A DNA stretch of 64,000 nt, taken from contig DAOTWA010000044.1 of NCBI GenBank assembly GCA_034435955.1, forward strand, positions 42,697 to 106,696, given 5' to 3'. Under the pieces are notes generated by a model, which had not been told where the DNA came from, did not search any database, and saw nothing but the letters and a program-made list of their open reading frames with translations. The stretch is from DAOTWA01 sp034435955 (GTDB lineage: Bacteria > Chloroflexota > Anaerolineae > Anaerolineales > Anaerolineaceae). Shown piece after piece: positions 9,216 through 16,491 of the stretch. Numbering within the stretch: position 1 is the first letter of the stretch; each line of letters begins with the position of its first letter. A program made the translations under genes and the position numbers.

Positions 9216-9245
9216 ATTATACGCAATTGGCGGTGGGGGGTTGCA
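9216..9245 (-). promoter_or_regulatory. Probable promoter of the PspC operon
   Basis: On the minus strand a perfect TATAAT occupies 9216-9221, about 64 bases upstream of the first gene. The best -35 partner, TGCAAC at 9240-9245, is weak with an 18-base spacer. The TATAAT is convincing and the -35 is not; an alternative sigma factor or activator is possible. Confidence 0.45.
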
Positions 9246-9322
9246 CGGTAACGGGGAGAGGACGCGCCTGTCCGGGCGGTGAGATGGGGACCTGGCCATT
9301 AAGACATTCGCAGACCATCCTT

Positions 9323-9351
9323 TTGACCCGACCGTTCTTGTTCCCTATACG
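9323..9351 (+). promoter_or_regulatory. Sigma-70 type promoter of the CoA-binding gene
   Basis: TTGACC (9323-9328) and TATACG (9346-9351) are separated by exactly 17 bases, placing transcription start near 9358, about 66 bases before the gene. A short inverted repeat CAATGA-CC-TCATTG (9378-9391) lies in the leader. Confidence 0.6.
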
Positions 9352-9423
9352 AAAACCAAAGCCAGGAGGCCGTGATACAATGACCTCATTGAGAGGATGA
9401 AACAGATATCAGGAGGGAACGTC

Positions 9424-9876
9424 ATGACCACAAAAGCAGCGGTCGAGGACTTCCTTGCCCAGCGCACCCTGGCGGTGGTGGGCGTTTCACGCGATAGCCG
9501 GAAGTTCGGCAACGTGATCTTCAAGGATTTGAAGAAGAAAGGTTATAGGGTATATCCAATCAACCCCAATGCCCAATCGATAGAAGGCGAGCCGTGCTAC
9601 TCCAACCTGGCCTCCCTGCCGGAAAAAGTGGGGGGCGTGATTCTGGTCTTACCCCCGGCGAAATCGGCGCAGGTGGTACGGGAGGCGAAAGCGGCGGGCA
9701 TTGAGCGCGTCTGGCTGCAGCAAGGGGCTGAGTCGCGCGAAGCGCTTGAGTTCTGCCAGCAGAACGGCATCTCGGTGGTGGCGGGGGAGTGCATCCTGAT
9801 GTTCGCCCGGCCGATCGGTTTTTTCCATAAACCGCATCGCTGGGTTTGGGGGTTAATGGGGAAGCTTCCGCAGTAA
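9424..9876 (+). CDS. CoA-binding domain protein (YccU family)
   Basis: This 150-residue single-domain protein has a Rossmann-like CoA-binding fold: TLAVVGVSRDSRKFGNVIF near the start, GYRVYPINPNA, then VILVLPPAKSAQVVREA and a conserved GECILM segment near the C-terminus. Family members resemble the CoA-binding domain of succinyl-CoA synthetase alpha and bind CoA; their cellular role is unknown. An in-frame ATG exists at 9397, but the start at 9424 has AGGAGGG six bases upstream and matches the family N-terminus. The next gene, a cytochrome, begins 9 bases after the stop, so the two may share a transcript. Confidence 0.88.
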   Translation: MTTKAAVEDFLAQRTLAVVGVSRDSRKFGNVIFKDLKKKGYRVYPINPNAQSIEGEPCYSNLASLPEKVGGVILVLPPAKSAQVVREAKAAGIERVWLQQGAESREALEFCQQNGISVVAGECILMFARPIGFFHKPHRWVWGLMGKLPQ

Positions 9877-9885
9877 AATTGTCCC

Positions 9886-10494
9886 ATGACGGTACATCAT
9901 CATCGCCGCACCCGTCGGCGCGTGGTAGACCCTAAAAAGCGGTTGATTATCGCCTCGGCGCTGGCCGCTCTTTTCGTCCTGGCGTTGAGTTCAATCGTTT
10001 ACGCCGATCATTTAGAGAATCACGACGCTTTTTGCGCCTCCTGCCATTCCCAACCCGAGACGACGTATTATCAACGCAGCCTGCAGGCCGCCCAGGTAGA
10101 TCTGGCCTCCTTCCACCGCACAAAAGACACCCGCTGCATCGACTGCCACTCTGGAGAAGGTCTCATCGGACGCCTGGGCGCCATGCAGGTCGGCGCGGAT
10201 GACCTCATCCGCTGGGTCACCCACACCGCGCGCCAGCCTGCCCCATTGACTGTACCCATCGGGGATGGTAACTGCCTGAAGTGCCACACGGACGTGCCCA
10301 ACACGCAGGATTTTAACCTGCACTTCCATGCCTTCCTGCTGCGCTGGCAGGCGGTCGATCCCAATGCAGGCGGCTGCGTTTCCTGCCATAGTGCGCACAC
10401 GTTGGATGGCGATCCTGCCGTCCAGTTCCTCAACCAAAACCGCACTATCCAGGTGTGTGAAGCCTGCCACGCCGCTTTGGGAGCAGGTGGATAA
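9886..10494 (+). CDS. Membrane-anchored five-haem cytochrome c (NapC/NrfH-like)
   Basis: This 202-residue protein has a basic N-terminus and one membrane helix (about residues 20-40), followed by an exported domain with five CXXCH haem sites: CASCH (50-54), CIDCH (84-88), CLKCH (130-134), CVSCH (164-168) and CEACH (191-195). This layout resembles NapC/NirT/NrfH-type quinol-linked electron carriers or cytochrome c3-like proteins. It starts 9 bases after the CoA-binding gene. No terminal reductase lies next to it, so the acceptor is unknown. Additional His residues (for example in LHFHAF) could act as sixth haem ligands. Haem attachment is certain from motif; the pathway is inference. Confidence 0.88.
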   Translation: MTVHHHRRTRRRVVDPKKRLIIASALAALFVLALSSIVYADHLENHDAFCASCHSQPETTYYQRSLQAAQVDLASFHRTKDTRCIDCHSGEGLIGRLGAMQVGADDLIRWVTHTARQPAPLTVPIGDGNCLKCHTDVPNTQDFNLHFHAFLLRWQAVDPNAGGCVSCHSAHTLDGDPAVQFLNQNRTIQVCEACHAALGAGG

Positions 10495-10501
10495 CGCTGC
10501 C

Positions 10502-11890
10502 TCAGCCTTCTCGTGATAGGGCTGCGGCAGCCTCCAGGGGGAATAAGGCTTCGTCGCGCGCCCTCACCAGGCGCATCACCGGACGGCTACGTAGCCATAG
10601 CCAGGCGGTTTGCGCCAGTGCAGCCAGTGAGAACGCCGCCATACCGACGTACAGACCGGTCATCTTCCCCCATACCACCCCGGCGCCCAGCACCAGCAGC
10701 ACCACACCAAGCGAGACCGCGACCGATTCGGACACGCCGTGCGTCTTGCGCCCGAAGAGCAGGGCGCCTTGATACCAGCTCTGCAGCACGGTCAGACCGC
10801 CCATTGGTAGACCAAGCCAAAAAGCCGTGCTTGCCAGAGATGCCAGCGCCGCTGGGAGTGCGGATACACGGCCGAACCAGAACGCTGCCAGCGGAGTCGC
10901 CACCATCAACAAGTGCAGCGCTGATGACCCGCTGGCCAGAATCGTGGTAAAGCGTTTCAGGCTGGGATAGGATCGCACCTCATCTAATAAAGCCACCACG
11001 ACTTCATTGTAAGCGTATCCGAAGCTGCGCAGAATCATAATCAGGCCCGAAACCACCGGCCAGACCGCCAGGGAAGGCAGCGCCTGCGGCATGCGACTGA
11101 GCGCCGCACTGCCGATCGGCTGCCAGAGCAGTGAGAGCAATTCGGTGAACACCAATGGGATATAGAAGTCGGCGAAGAACCTCAACGTAAGCGGCTCGCC
11201 AGTCGGCGCGGGACGCAATTCACCGCGCAGCACTGGCTGGACCACCAGCCCGGCGAATACCGCCTCGCTGATCACCCCTGCCGCCTGGGCCGCCGTGCCG
11301 ACGACGATCCCTGGCAGAGAACCATTTGATGATCGGGCCACGCTGTAGCCGACAGCCAGTACAACCACGTCGGCCGTCAGCCGCACCAACGTTCCCACGC
11401 CCACCGCCTTGGAGTGGCCGAAACGGATCAGGACGCCCTGCTGGAAGCGGCGATAGGCGATGGACCAGGTCCAGGGCAGCATAATGGCCAGTCCAAGCCG
11501 CGCCGGCATGACGACTTCCTCCGGCGCGCGGATCAGGCCGCGTACGATCAGGTCGTATAAAGGCGTGAAGACGATCAGCGCATGCAAAGCCGTCAGCGTC
11601 GCTCCCGCCGCGTGGGTGAAGCGCTTGATCTTCAGATAAGAAGCCCAATCCTTGCTGAGCGCCACCGAGGCGGCCAGGATCATGATGATGGGCGCTTCGA
11701 TGATCAACGCCAGGGGATATACTACGCCGCCGTAAGCCGCCAGGTGCACTTCCGGGTCGGCAAGGCGGGCCATCACCGCGCTCAGCAGAGGCACTTCGGC
11801 GCCCATTAGCAGCCAGGAGGCAGCCAGAGGCCACCAGGTCTTCAAGATCACAGAGAAAGGCAGGCTGGGAGCGGCGCGGGCGGAGGACAT
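10502..11890 (-). CDS. MOP-superfamily / ANKH-like multi-pass transporter
   Basis: The 462-residue protein has about 12 hydrophobic helices and two internally similar halves. Stretches such as AAYGGVVYPLALIIEAPIIM and FYIPLVFTELLSLLWQPIG resemble the ANKH (progressive ankylosis) and MATE flippase group, in which a half begins with a WPL or IPL helix. No catalytic motif is expected. Function would be export of a small anion or lipid-linked compound, but no substrate can be named. It converges on the cytochrome gene, with only 7 bases between stops, and begins at ATG 11888-11890. The superfamily assignment is moderately sure and the ANKH link is tentative. Confidence 0.65.
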   Translation of the reverse strand: MSSARAAPSLPFSVILKTWWPLAASWLLMGAEVPLLSAVMARLADPEVHLAAYGGVVYPLALIIEAPIIMILAASVALSKDWASYLKIKRFTHAAGATLTALHALIVFTPLYDLIVRGLIRAPEEVVMPARLGLAIMLPWTWSIAYRRFQQGVLIRFGHSKAVGVGTLVRLTADVVVLAVGYSVARSSNGSLPGIVVGTAAQAAGVISEAVFAGLVVQPVLRGELRPAPTGEPLTLRFFADFYIPLVFTELLSLLWQPIGSAALSRMPQALPSLAVWPVVSGLIMILRSFGYAYNEVVVALLDEVRSYPSLKRFTTILASGSSALHLLMVATPLAAFWFGRVSALPAALASLASTAFWLGLPMGGLTVLQSWYQGALLFGRKTHGVSESVAVSLGVVLLVLGAGVVWGKMTGLYVGMAAFSLAALAQTAWLWLRSRPVMRLVRARDEALFPLEAAAALSREG

Positions 11891-12001
11891 GCGCGCAATT
11901 ATAACCCTGCGTGATCATCGAGGAAAATAGCGGTAAAATTATGAGTAATATTATCCAAAATTTCTCTACGGTCATGCCGTCCGTAGAAAGGAGAGGGGCC
12001 C

Positions 12002-12475
12002 ATGTCGTATCTCCTGCCGCGTGCGGGCCAGATGCTGCCCGCTTTCAGCCTGCCTTCCTCCGACGGCGCGGTCATCCACCTTTCGGATTTCCGCCAGCGC
12101 AAGGATTTAATCCTCGTATTCCTCAGCGGGAAAGACAGCGATTTGGCTTTATTGCGCGGACTGGCTCGAGACGATGACCTCTTTGCCGAACAGGGTGCGC
12201 AGGTCATAGCCGTGGTGCGGGGCGGTCCAGCCAGGGCGGTGAAGATTAAGCGCCAGCTCAATCTCCCCTATCCGTTGCTCATTGACGCCGATGGCAGGGT
12301 CTTCGACATCTACTCGCCGATGGATAGCAAGGGAGAAACACGGCTGGCAATTTATGTGGCCGACCGCTACGGCGAGATCTTCTATTCCTTCCTGGATGAC
12401 GGAGGCGCCCCGATTCCGAGCGTCAAAGACCTTTTGGACTGGGTGATATTCGCCGAGGCGCAGTGCCCTGAGTGA
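12002..12475 (+). CDS. Peroxiredoxin/AhpC-TSA-like protein lacking the peroxidatic cysteine
   Basis: This 157-residue thioredoxin-fold protein opens like a peroxiredoxin: PRAGQMLPAFSLPSSDG, then IHLSDFRQRKDLILVFLSG. It goes on to QVIAVVRGGPARAVKIKRQL, PYPLLIDADGRVFDIY and LAIYVADRYGEIFYSF, all in family order. Where AhpC/Bcp proteins have PxxxTxxC, this one reads SGKDSDLALL, so the peroxidatic Cys is absent. The only Cys is three residues from the C-terminus (QCPE). It is therefore unlikely to be a standard peroxidase; a binding or regulatory role is possible. GGAGAGG precedes the ATG. It appears monocistronic. Confidence 0.72.
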   Translation: MSYLLPRAGQMLPAFSLPSSDGAVIHLSDFRQRKDLILVFLSGKDSDLALLRGLARDDDLFAEQGAQVIAVVRGGPARAVKIKRQLNLPYPLLIDADGRVFDIYSPMDSKGETRLAIYVADRYGEIFYSFLDDGGAPIPSVKDLLDWVIFAEAQCPE

Positions 12476-12738
12476 GGGGTGGCCGAGTGGCCGGTGTAGG
12501 TTACACCGCACACGATCACCTCAACCCCGAAAAATATCCGGATTTCTGTGCGGCCAGGTGGCCTGACTAGATGACTCGCGCTGCTGCGCCACTTGCCATC
12601 TCATAGAGATTATGATAAGATTCTTGTGCAGCGTTTGGAAGGACGTTCCTTCCGGGCGTTGCTTGCGTTTTTAGCGCCGCTATCCGGGGGTCATTCCCCT
12701 GCCTGGACAAGCGATTCAGTATCGATAAAGGACTGGAC
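12476..12738 (+). promoter_or_regulatory. greA promoter and structured leader
   Basis: TTGCCA (12593-12598) and TAAGAT (12616-12621) are 17 bases apart, giving a start near 12628 and a leader of about 110 bases. The leader holds a perfect hairpin GGAAGGA-CGT-TCCTTCC and a second GC-rich one built on CGGGGG/CCCCTG, plus a TTTTT run between them. Further upstream, a GGTGTA-GGT-TACACC hairpin follows the preceding gene. No Shine-Dalgarno sequence stronger than AAAGGA precedes the greA ATG. A regulatory leader is possible. Confidence 0.5.
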
Positions 12739-13200
12739 ATGCCAACCTCATTCCTGACACGCGAAGGCTTCGAAAAACTCCAGGAAGAACTCGAGTATCT
12801 TCGCACTGTCAAGCGTCAAGAGATCGCCGACCGTTTGCACGAGGCTATGGAGGGCGGTGAGCTGATCGAAAACGCCGAATACGAAGCCGCCAAGAACGAG
12901 CAGGCTTTTGTGGAAGGCCGCATCAAGGAGCTTGAAATCCTTTTGGCCAACGCCCGGGTGATCTCAGAGACCGAGAAGGCCGAAACCGTGCAAATTGGCT
13001 CAACCGTCACCGTGAAGGAAGATGGGGCTGAGCCGGAAGTTTATACTATCGTAGGCGCGGCCGAGGCCAACCCACGCGCAGGGCGCATCTCGAACGAATC
13101 ACCCCTCGGCAGGGCCCTCCTCAACCGTAAGGTGGGCGACAAGGTGCAGGTGGATGCACCGGCCGGGTCGTTTACGGTTGAGATTCTGAAGATCGAATAG
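12739..13200 (+). CDS. greA: Transcription elongation factor GreA
   Basis: The 153-residue protein has the full GreA layout. An N-terminal antiparallel coiled coil (about 1-75) carries the tip motif GGELIENAEYEAAKNEQ, whose two acidic residues reach the RNA polymerase active site. A C-terminal FKBP-like domain with IGSTVTV, YTIVG, ISNESPLGRALL and GDKVQV follows. GreA rescues backtracked polymerase by stimulating transcript cleavage. The first tip acid is Glu rather than the usual Asp, a conservative change. A strong intrinsic terminator follows 22 bases after the stop. The length matches the family. Confidence 0.96.
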   Translation: MPTSFLTREGFEKLQEELEYLRTVKRQEIADRLHEAMEGGELIENAEYEAAKNEQAFVEGRIKELEILLANARVISETEKAETVQIGSTVTVKEDGAEPEVYTIVGAAEANPRAGRISNESPLGRALLNRKVGDKVQVDAPAGSFTVEILKIE

Positions 13201-13222
13201 GCAACCTTTAACGCCTTCAGCC

Positions 13223-13253
13223 CCGCGCCGTTGCAGCGGCGCGGAGCTTTTTT
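13223..13253 (+). terminator. Intrinsic terminator after greA
   Basis: Perfect 8-bp stem CCGCGCCG / CGGCGCGG with a TTGCAG loop, followed by AGC and six T residues. It cleanly separates greA from lysS. Confidence 0.9.
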
Positions 13254-13310
13254 AACGCCAAATCTGCCTTTCCCTGATACAATTGCCAGCATCCCGGCAT
13301 AGAAGGAAAA

Positions 13311-14846
13311 ATGGTCAGCATGCCAATCGAAACCAACCCCCTGGAACAGGCCCGCCTGGAAAAGTTGCAGCGTTTGCGTGCGGCAGGCATCGAACCTTAT
13401 CCGACCCGTGCAGAGGTCACCCATACGACGGCGGAAGCCATCGCCGCTTTCCTGGAGGCAGAAAAAGCCGCCTCACCCGATCCGGTGCGCGCCAGCGTGG
13501 GAGGGCGGCTACGCGCCATTCGCCCCATGGGTAAGGTGACATTCGCCCACATTGAGGATGGTTCCGGCCGCTTGCAGCTTTTCTTCCGCGTCAACGAGCT
13601 TGGCGAGAACCAAATGGAGCTGTTTTCGCGCGAGTTCGACCTGGGCGATTTCATCCAGGCCAGCGGAACGATGTTCCGCACGCGCTCCGGAGAGGTTACC
13701 CTGCAGGTGACAGCCTTCAAGATGCTGGCCAAGGCCATCCGCCCGCTGCCGGCCGCCAAGGATGAGGTGGTGGAGGGACAGGTGGTGCGCCACGCCACCC
13801 TTTCGGATCCGGAGGTTCGCTACCGTCAGCGCTACGCCGACCTGGCGGTGAACCCGGATGTGCGCAAGATCTTCCGCATACGGGCGGCCGCTATCCAGGC
13901 GCTGCGCGATTTCCTGGATCAACGCGGCTTTTTAGAGGTCGAGACGCCTATTTTGCAGCCGCTGTACGGCGGCGCGGCGGCACGGCCCTTTGTCACCTAC
14001 CACAACCAGCTCAAACAGAACCTTTACCTGCGCATTTCCTTTGAGCTGTATCTCAAGCGCCTGCTGGTCGGCGGTCTGGATCGCGTCTACGAGATCGGCC
14101 GCGACTTTCGCAACGAGGGCGTGTCCTTCAAACACAACCCGGAGTTCACCCAGCTTGAATTTTATTGGGCTTATGCTGATTATCTCAAGGTGATGGATCT
14201 GACCGAGCAGATGATCGCCTTTGTAGCCGGGCAGGTGTTGGGCACGCTTACCATCCACTTCGACGGCCACGAGATCGACCTGACGCCGCCCTGGAAGCGC
14301 CTGTCGTTGCGCCAGGGGCTGATCGAAGCCACTGGCGTAGACATCGCCCAGCATCCCACGGCTGAAAGCCTGGCAGCCGCGATGAAGGCCGCCGGCCTGA
14401 AATTCAACCCGGAGGCGCCACGCGGTAAGCTCATCGACGGCATGTTGGGCGACTACCTCGAGCCGAAACTGATCCAACCCACCTTCCTGTACGACTACCC
14501 GCGCGACATCTCCCCCCTGGCAAAGAACAAGCCCGGCGAGCCGGATACGGTGGAGCGCTTTGAAGGCTTCGTTGGCGGCATTGAGCTGTGCAACGCCTTC
14601 ACCGAGCTGAACGACCCGCTCGACCAGCAGGCGCGCTTCGAGGAGATGGCGCGCACCTTCGCCGCCGATGACGAAGAGCGTCACCCGCTGGATGAGGATT
14701 ACCTGCGCGCCATGTCCTATGGCATGCCGCCCAGTGGGGGCTTCGGCATCGGCATCGACCGCCTGGTGATGTTACTGACCGACCGGCACAGCATCCGCGA
14801 AGTGATCCTTTTCCCGCACTTGCGGTCCAGAGACGAAGATGAGTAG
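13311..14846 (+). CDS. lysS: Lysyl-tRNA synthetase, class II
   Basis: This 511-residue cytosolic enzyme charges tRNA-Lys. An N-terminal OB-fold anticodon-binding domain (to about 155) precedes the class II core. Motif 1 region GFLEVETPILQ, the signature GGAAARPF, motif 2 RVYEIGRDFRNEG with HNPEFTQLEFY, and motif 3 GGFGIGIDRLVMLL are all present and in order. The start at ATG 13311 has AGAAGGA at good spacing; a second in-frame ATG at 13320 is also possible. The gene stands alone after the greA terminator, and an AT-rich gap follows it. Nothing is missing relative to bacterial LysRS. Confidence 0.97.
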   Translation: MVSMPIETNPLEQARLEKLQRLRAAGIEPYPTRAEVTHTTAEAIAAFLEAEKAASPDPVRASVGGRLRAIRPMGKVTFAHIEDGSGRLQLFFRVNELGENQMELFSREFDLGDFIQASGTMFRTRSGEVTLQVTAFKMLAKAIRPLPAAKDEVVEGQVVRHATLSDPEVRYRQRYADLAVNPDVRKIFRIRAAAIQALRDFLDQRGFLEVETPILQPLYGGAAARPFVTYHNQLKQNLYLRISFELYLKRLLVGGLDRVYEIGRDFRNEGVSFKHNPEFTQLEFYWAYADYLKVMDLTEQMIAFVAGQVLGTLTIHFDGHEIDLTPPWKRLSLRQGLIEATGVDIAQHPTAESLAAAMKAAGLKFNPEAPRGKLIDGMLGDYLEPKLIQPTFLYDYPRDISPLAKNKPGEPDTVERFEGFVGGIELCNAFTELNDPLDQQARFEEMARTFAADDEERHPLDEDYLRAMSYGMPPSGGFGIGIDRLVMLLTDRHSIREVILFPHLRSRDEDE

Positions 14847-15368
14847 GATGCCACGGATGTTCCAATGATCTTTTTCAAAATTTGAATCAATCGGCGCGTC
14901 TTTTGCCTGTGGGTGGATCAATGCTGGGTTAGCAGGCTGTAACCAATTTGTAATTATTGATATCAACCGATAATGAGCGCGAAAGGTATGAATAATTAAC
15001 TAATCGGGGAGATTATTGTAAACAAGGAGTCAACCCTTATAATTTTTATAAAAGACAATATATAATGTGGCAGAATAAGTATTGAATTTCAATACAGAAT
15101 CCAATATACTATAAAATATCAAGAATGCCATAAAGTTCAATAACCTTAAATGCAGAATAGTTACAGATAATTACTAAAATAACAAATTTAAAATCCATCT
15201 GGGTTAGGGGGTGCTTCATAAAGTCGCTTTTTATCAAAGAAGGGAGGTCTCCGGCACATAGATGGTCCTATTTTCAATCCCGATCACAGAACACAGATAC
15301 GAACATGGTTGCGGATATTAAAGGGCGGATGAATCCATATATGACATGATCTATAGAGGAGGTCGAAA
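14847..15368. other. AT-rich 520-base intergenic gap
   Basis: From about 14935 to 15360 the composition drops to strongly AT-rich with many TATAAT-like and TTATAA strings, in sharp contrast to flanking GC-rich genes. I find no open frame with a credible start, no tRNA and no perfect long hairpin. The last 60 bases carry AGGAGG for the protease start. The rest is probably regulatory or relic DNA. Confidence 0.6.
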
Positions 15369-16241
15369 ATGAAGAAAATATCGTTTGGGATCGTTATTAG
15401 CTTAATTTTGATCCTTACGCTGGTGACGCCTGCCCTGGCGATCACCAATGGAGAGCCGGATGCCGGCCGGCATCCGTATGTGGGCCTACTGGTATTCGAT
15501 GTCTACGATCCTGTTAGCGAGTCGAATGTGCCTGCCTGGCGCTGCAGCGGCTCGCTGATTGCCCCGAATGTTGTCCTCACCGCCGGCCACTGCACGGATG
15601 GGGCCGCAGCAGCCAGAGTCTGGTTCCAGGAAGATGTCACTTACAATGCCGTCCCCTTCCCGCTGTACCCCTATGGCGGTCCGGGCAGCGGAGCCATCGA
15701 AGGAACACCCTACACCAACCCCAAATACCGCAGCGCCGAAAATCCCTACGGCGGCGGCAATGGACTCCCCGCCTTTTCCTATCGCGACGTGGGCATCGTC
15801 GTTTTGAATGAACCGGTCATGGGCATCATCCCGGCCAAACTGCCCGCTCCTGGCCTGGTGGATGAACTGAGCAACAAGGCACCCGTTGACCTGGTGGGGT
15901 ATGGCGTGCAGTACCAGGCGCAAATACCTGGAAATCAATTACCCCAGCCGCCTCCGTATTACCGCTGGGCAGGACCGCGGGTTCGCCTGTATGCTCCCAG
16001 CCAGAAGGTTTCGGGGGAGTTCGTGAACAGCGCCGAGTTCATCCGGCTGAGCATGAACCCGGGCGGGGGCACAGGCGGCACCTGCTTTGGCGATTCCGGC
16101 GGCCCTGATTTGATGGGCGGGACCGATACGGTCCTGTCGGTCAATTCATTTGTGACCAACGTCAATTGCTCAGGAGTCGGCTACTCGAGCCGCATCGATA
16201 TCCCCGAAGTGTTGGACTGGATCGCTAGTTTTATGCACTAA
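15369..16241 (+). CDS. Secreted trypsin-like serine protease (S1 family)
   Basis: The 290-residue protein begins with a signal peptide (basic MKK, hydrophobic core, ALA cleavage near residue 24) followed directly by ITNGEPDAGRHPYVG, resembling the activation N-terminus IxxG of S1 proteases. The catalytic triad is intact: His74 in TAGHC, Asp140 in YRDVGIVVL and Ser243 in GDSGGP. Cysteines at 59, 75 and 239 plus one near 255 suggest two disulfides. It would act outside the cell as an endopeptidase. AGAGGAGG precedes the ATG. It is flanked by an AT-rich gap and a terminator, so it is its own transcription unit, possibly acquired. Confidence 0.93.
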   Translation: MKKISFGIVISLILILTLVTPALAITNGEPDAGRHPYVGLLVFDVYDPVSESNVPAWRCSGSLIAPNVVLTAGHCTDGAAAARVWFQEDVTYNAVPFPLYPYGGPGSGAIEGTPYTNPKYRSAENPYGGGNGLPAFSYRDVGIVVLNEPVMGIIPAKLPAPGLVDELSNKAPVDLVGYGVQYQAQIPGNQLPQPPPYYRWAGPRVRLYAPSQKVSGEFVNSAEFIRLSMNPGGGTGGTCFGDSGGPDLMGGTDTVLSVNSFVTNVNCSGVGYSSRIDIPEVLDWIASFMH

Positions 16242-16263
16242 CCCTCTCCAGCCCGCAAAATAA

Positions 16264-16305
16264 GAGCATGACCCATCTTCAGATCGAGGATGGGCCGTGC
16301 TTTTT
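16264..16305 (+). terminator. Intrinsic terminator after the protease
   Basis: Stem AGCATGACCCATC / GATGGGCCGTGCT (one wobble, one mismatch) with an 11-base loop, followed by TTTTTAT. Confidence 0.8.
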
Positions 16306-16433
16306 ATGTGGTCTTTTGACTATCACCCGAGGGAGCCTCATGGCTCTGGAGGACCCCCCATCGAAAACAGGAGGATTGCCCAAAGCGGCGGGAATTCACC
16401 GGAAAAGATGGAGGTAGAACACCGGACATCTTC

Positions 16434-16462
16434 GTGACGCCCCTATTTCTTTATGCTAAACT
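16434..16462 (+). promoter_or_regulatory. Possible promoter of the LuxR/MalT-type regulator
   Basis: GTGACG (16434-16439) and TAAACT (16457-16462) are 17 bases apart, 30 bases before the chosen ATG. The hexamers match the sigma-70 consensus only partly. Confidence 0.4.
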
Positions 16463-16491
16463 AAGTGGAACATCATTCCTGGAAAATCAAG

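Noticed and set aside
12476..12530. tRNA-like start GGTGGCCGAGTGGCC resembling the D arm of a class II tRNA
   Set aside because: No anticodon arm, TTCGA T-loop or matching acceptor stem follows; the region is better read as hairpins in an intergenic stretch.
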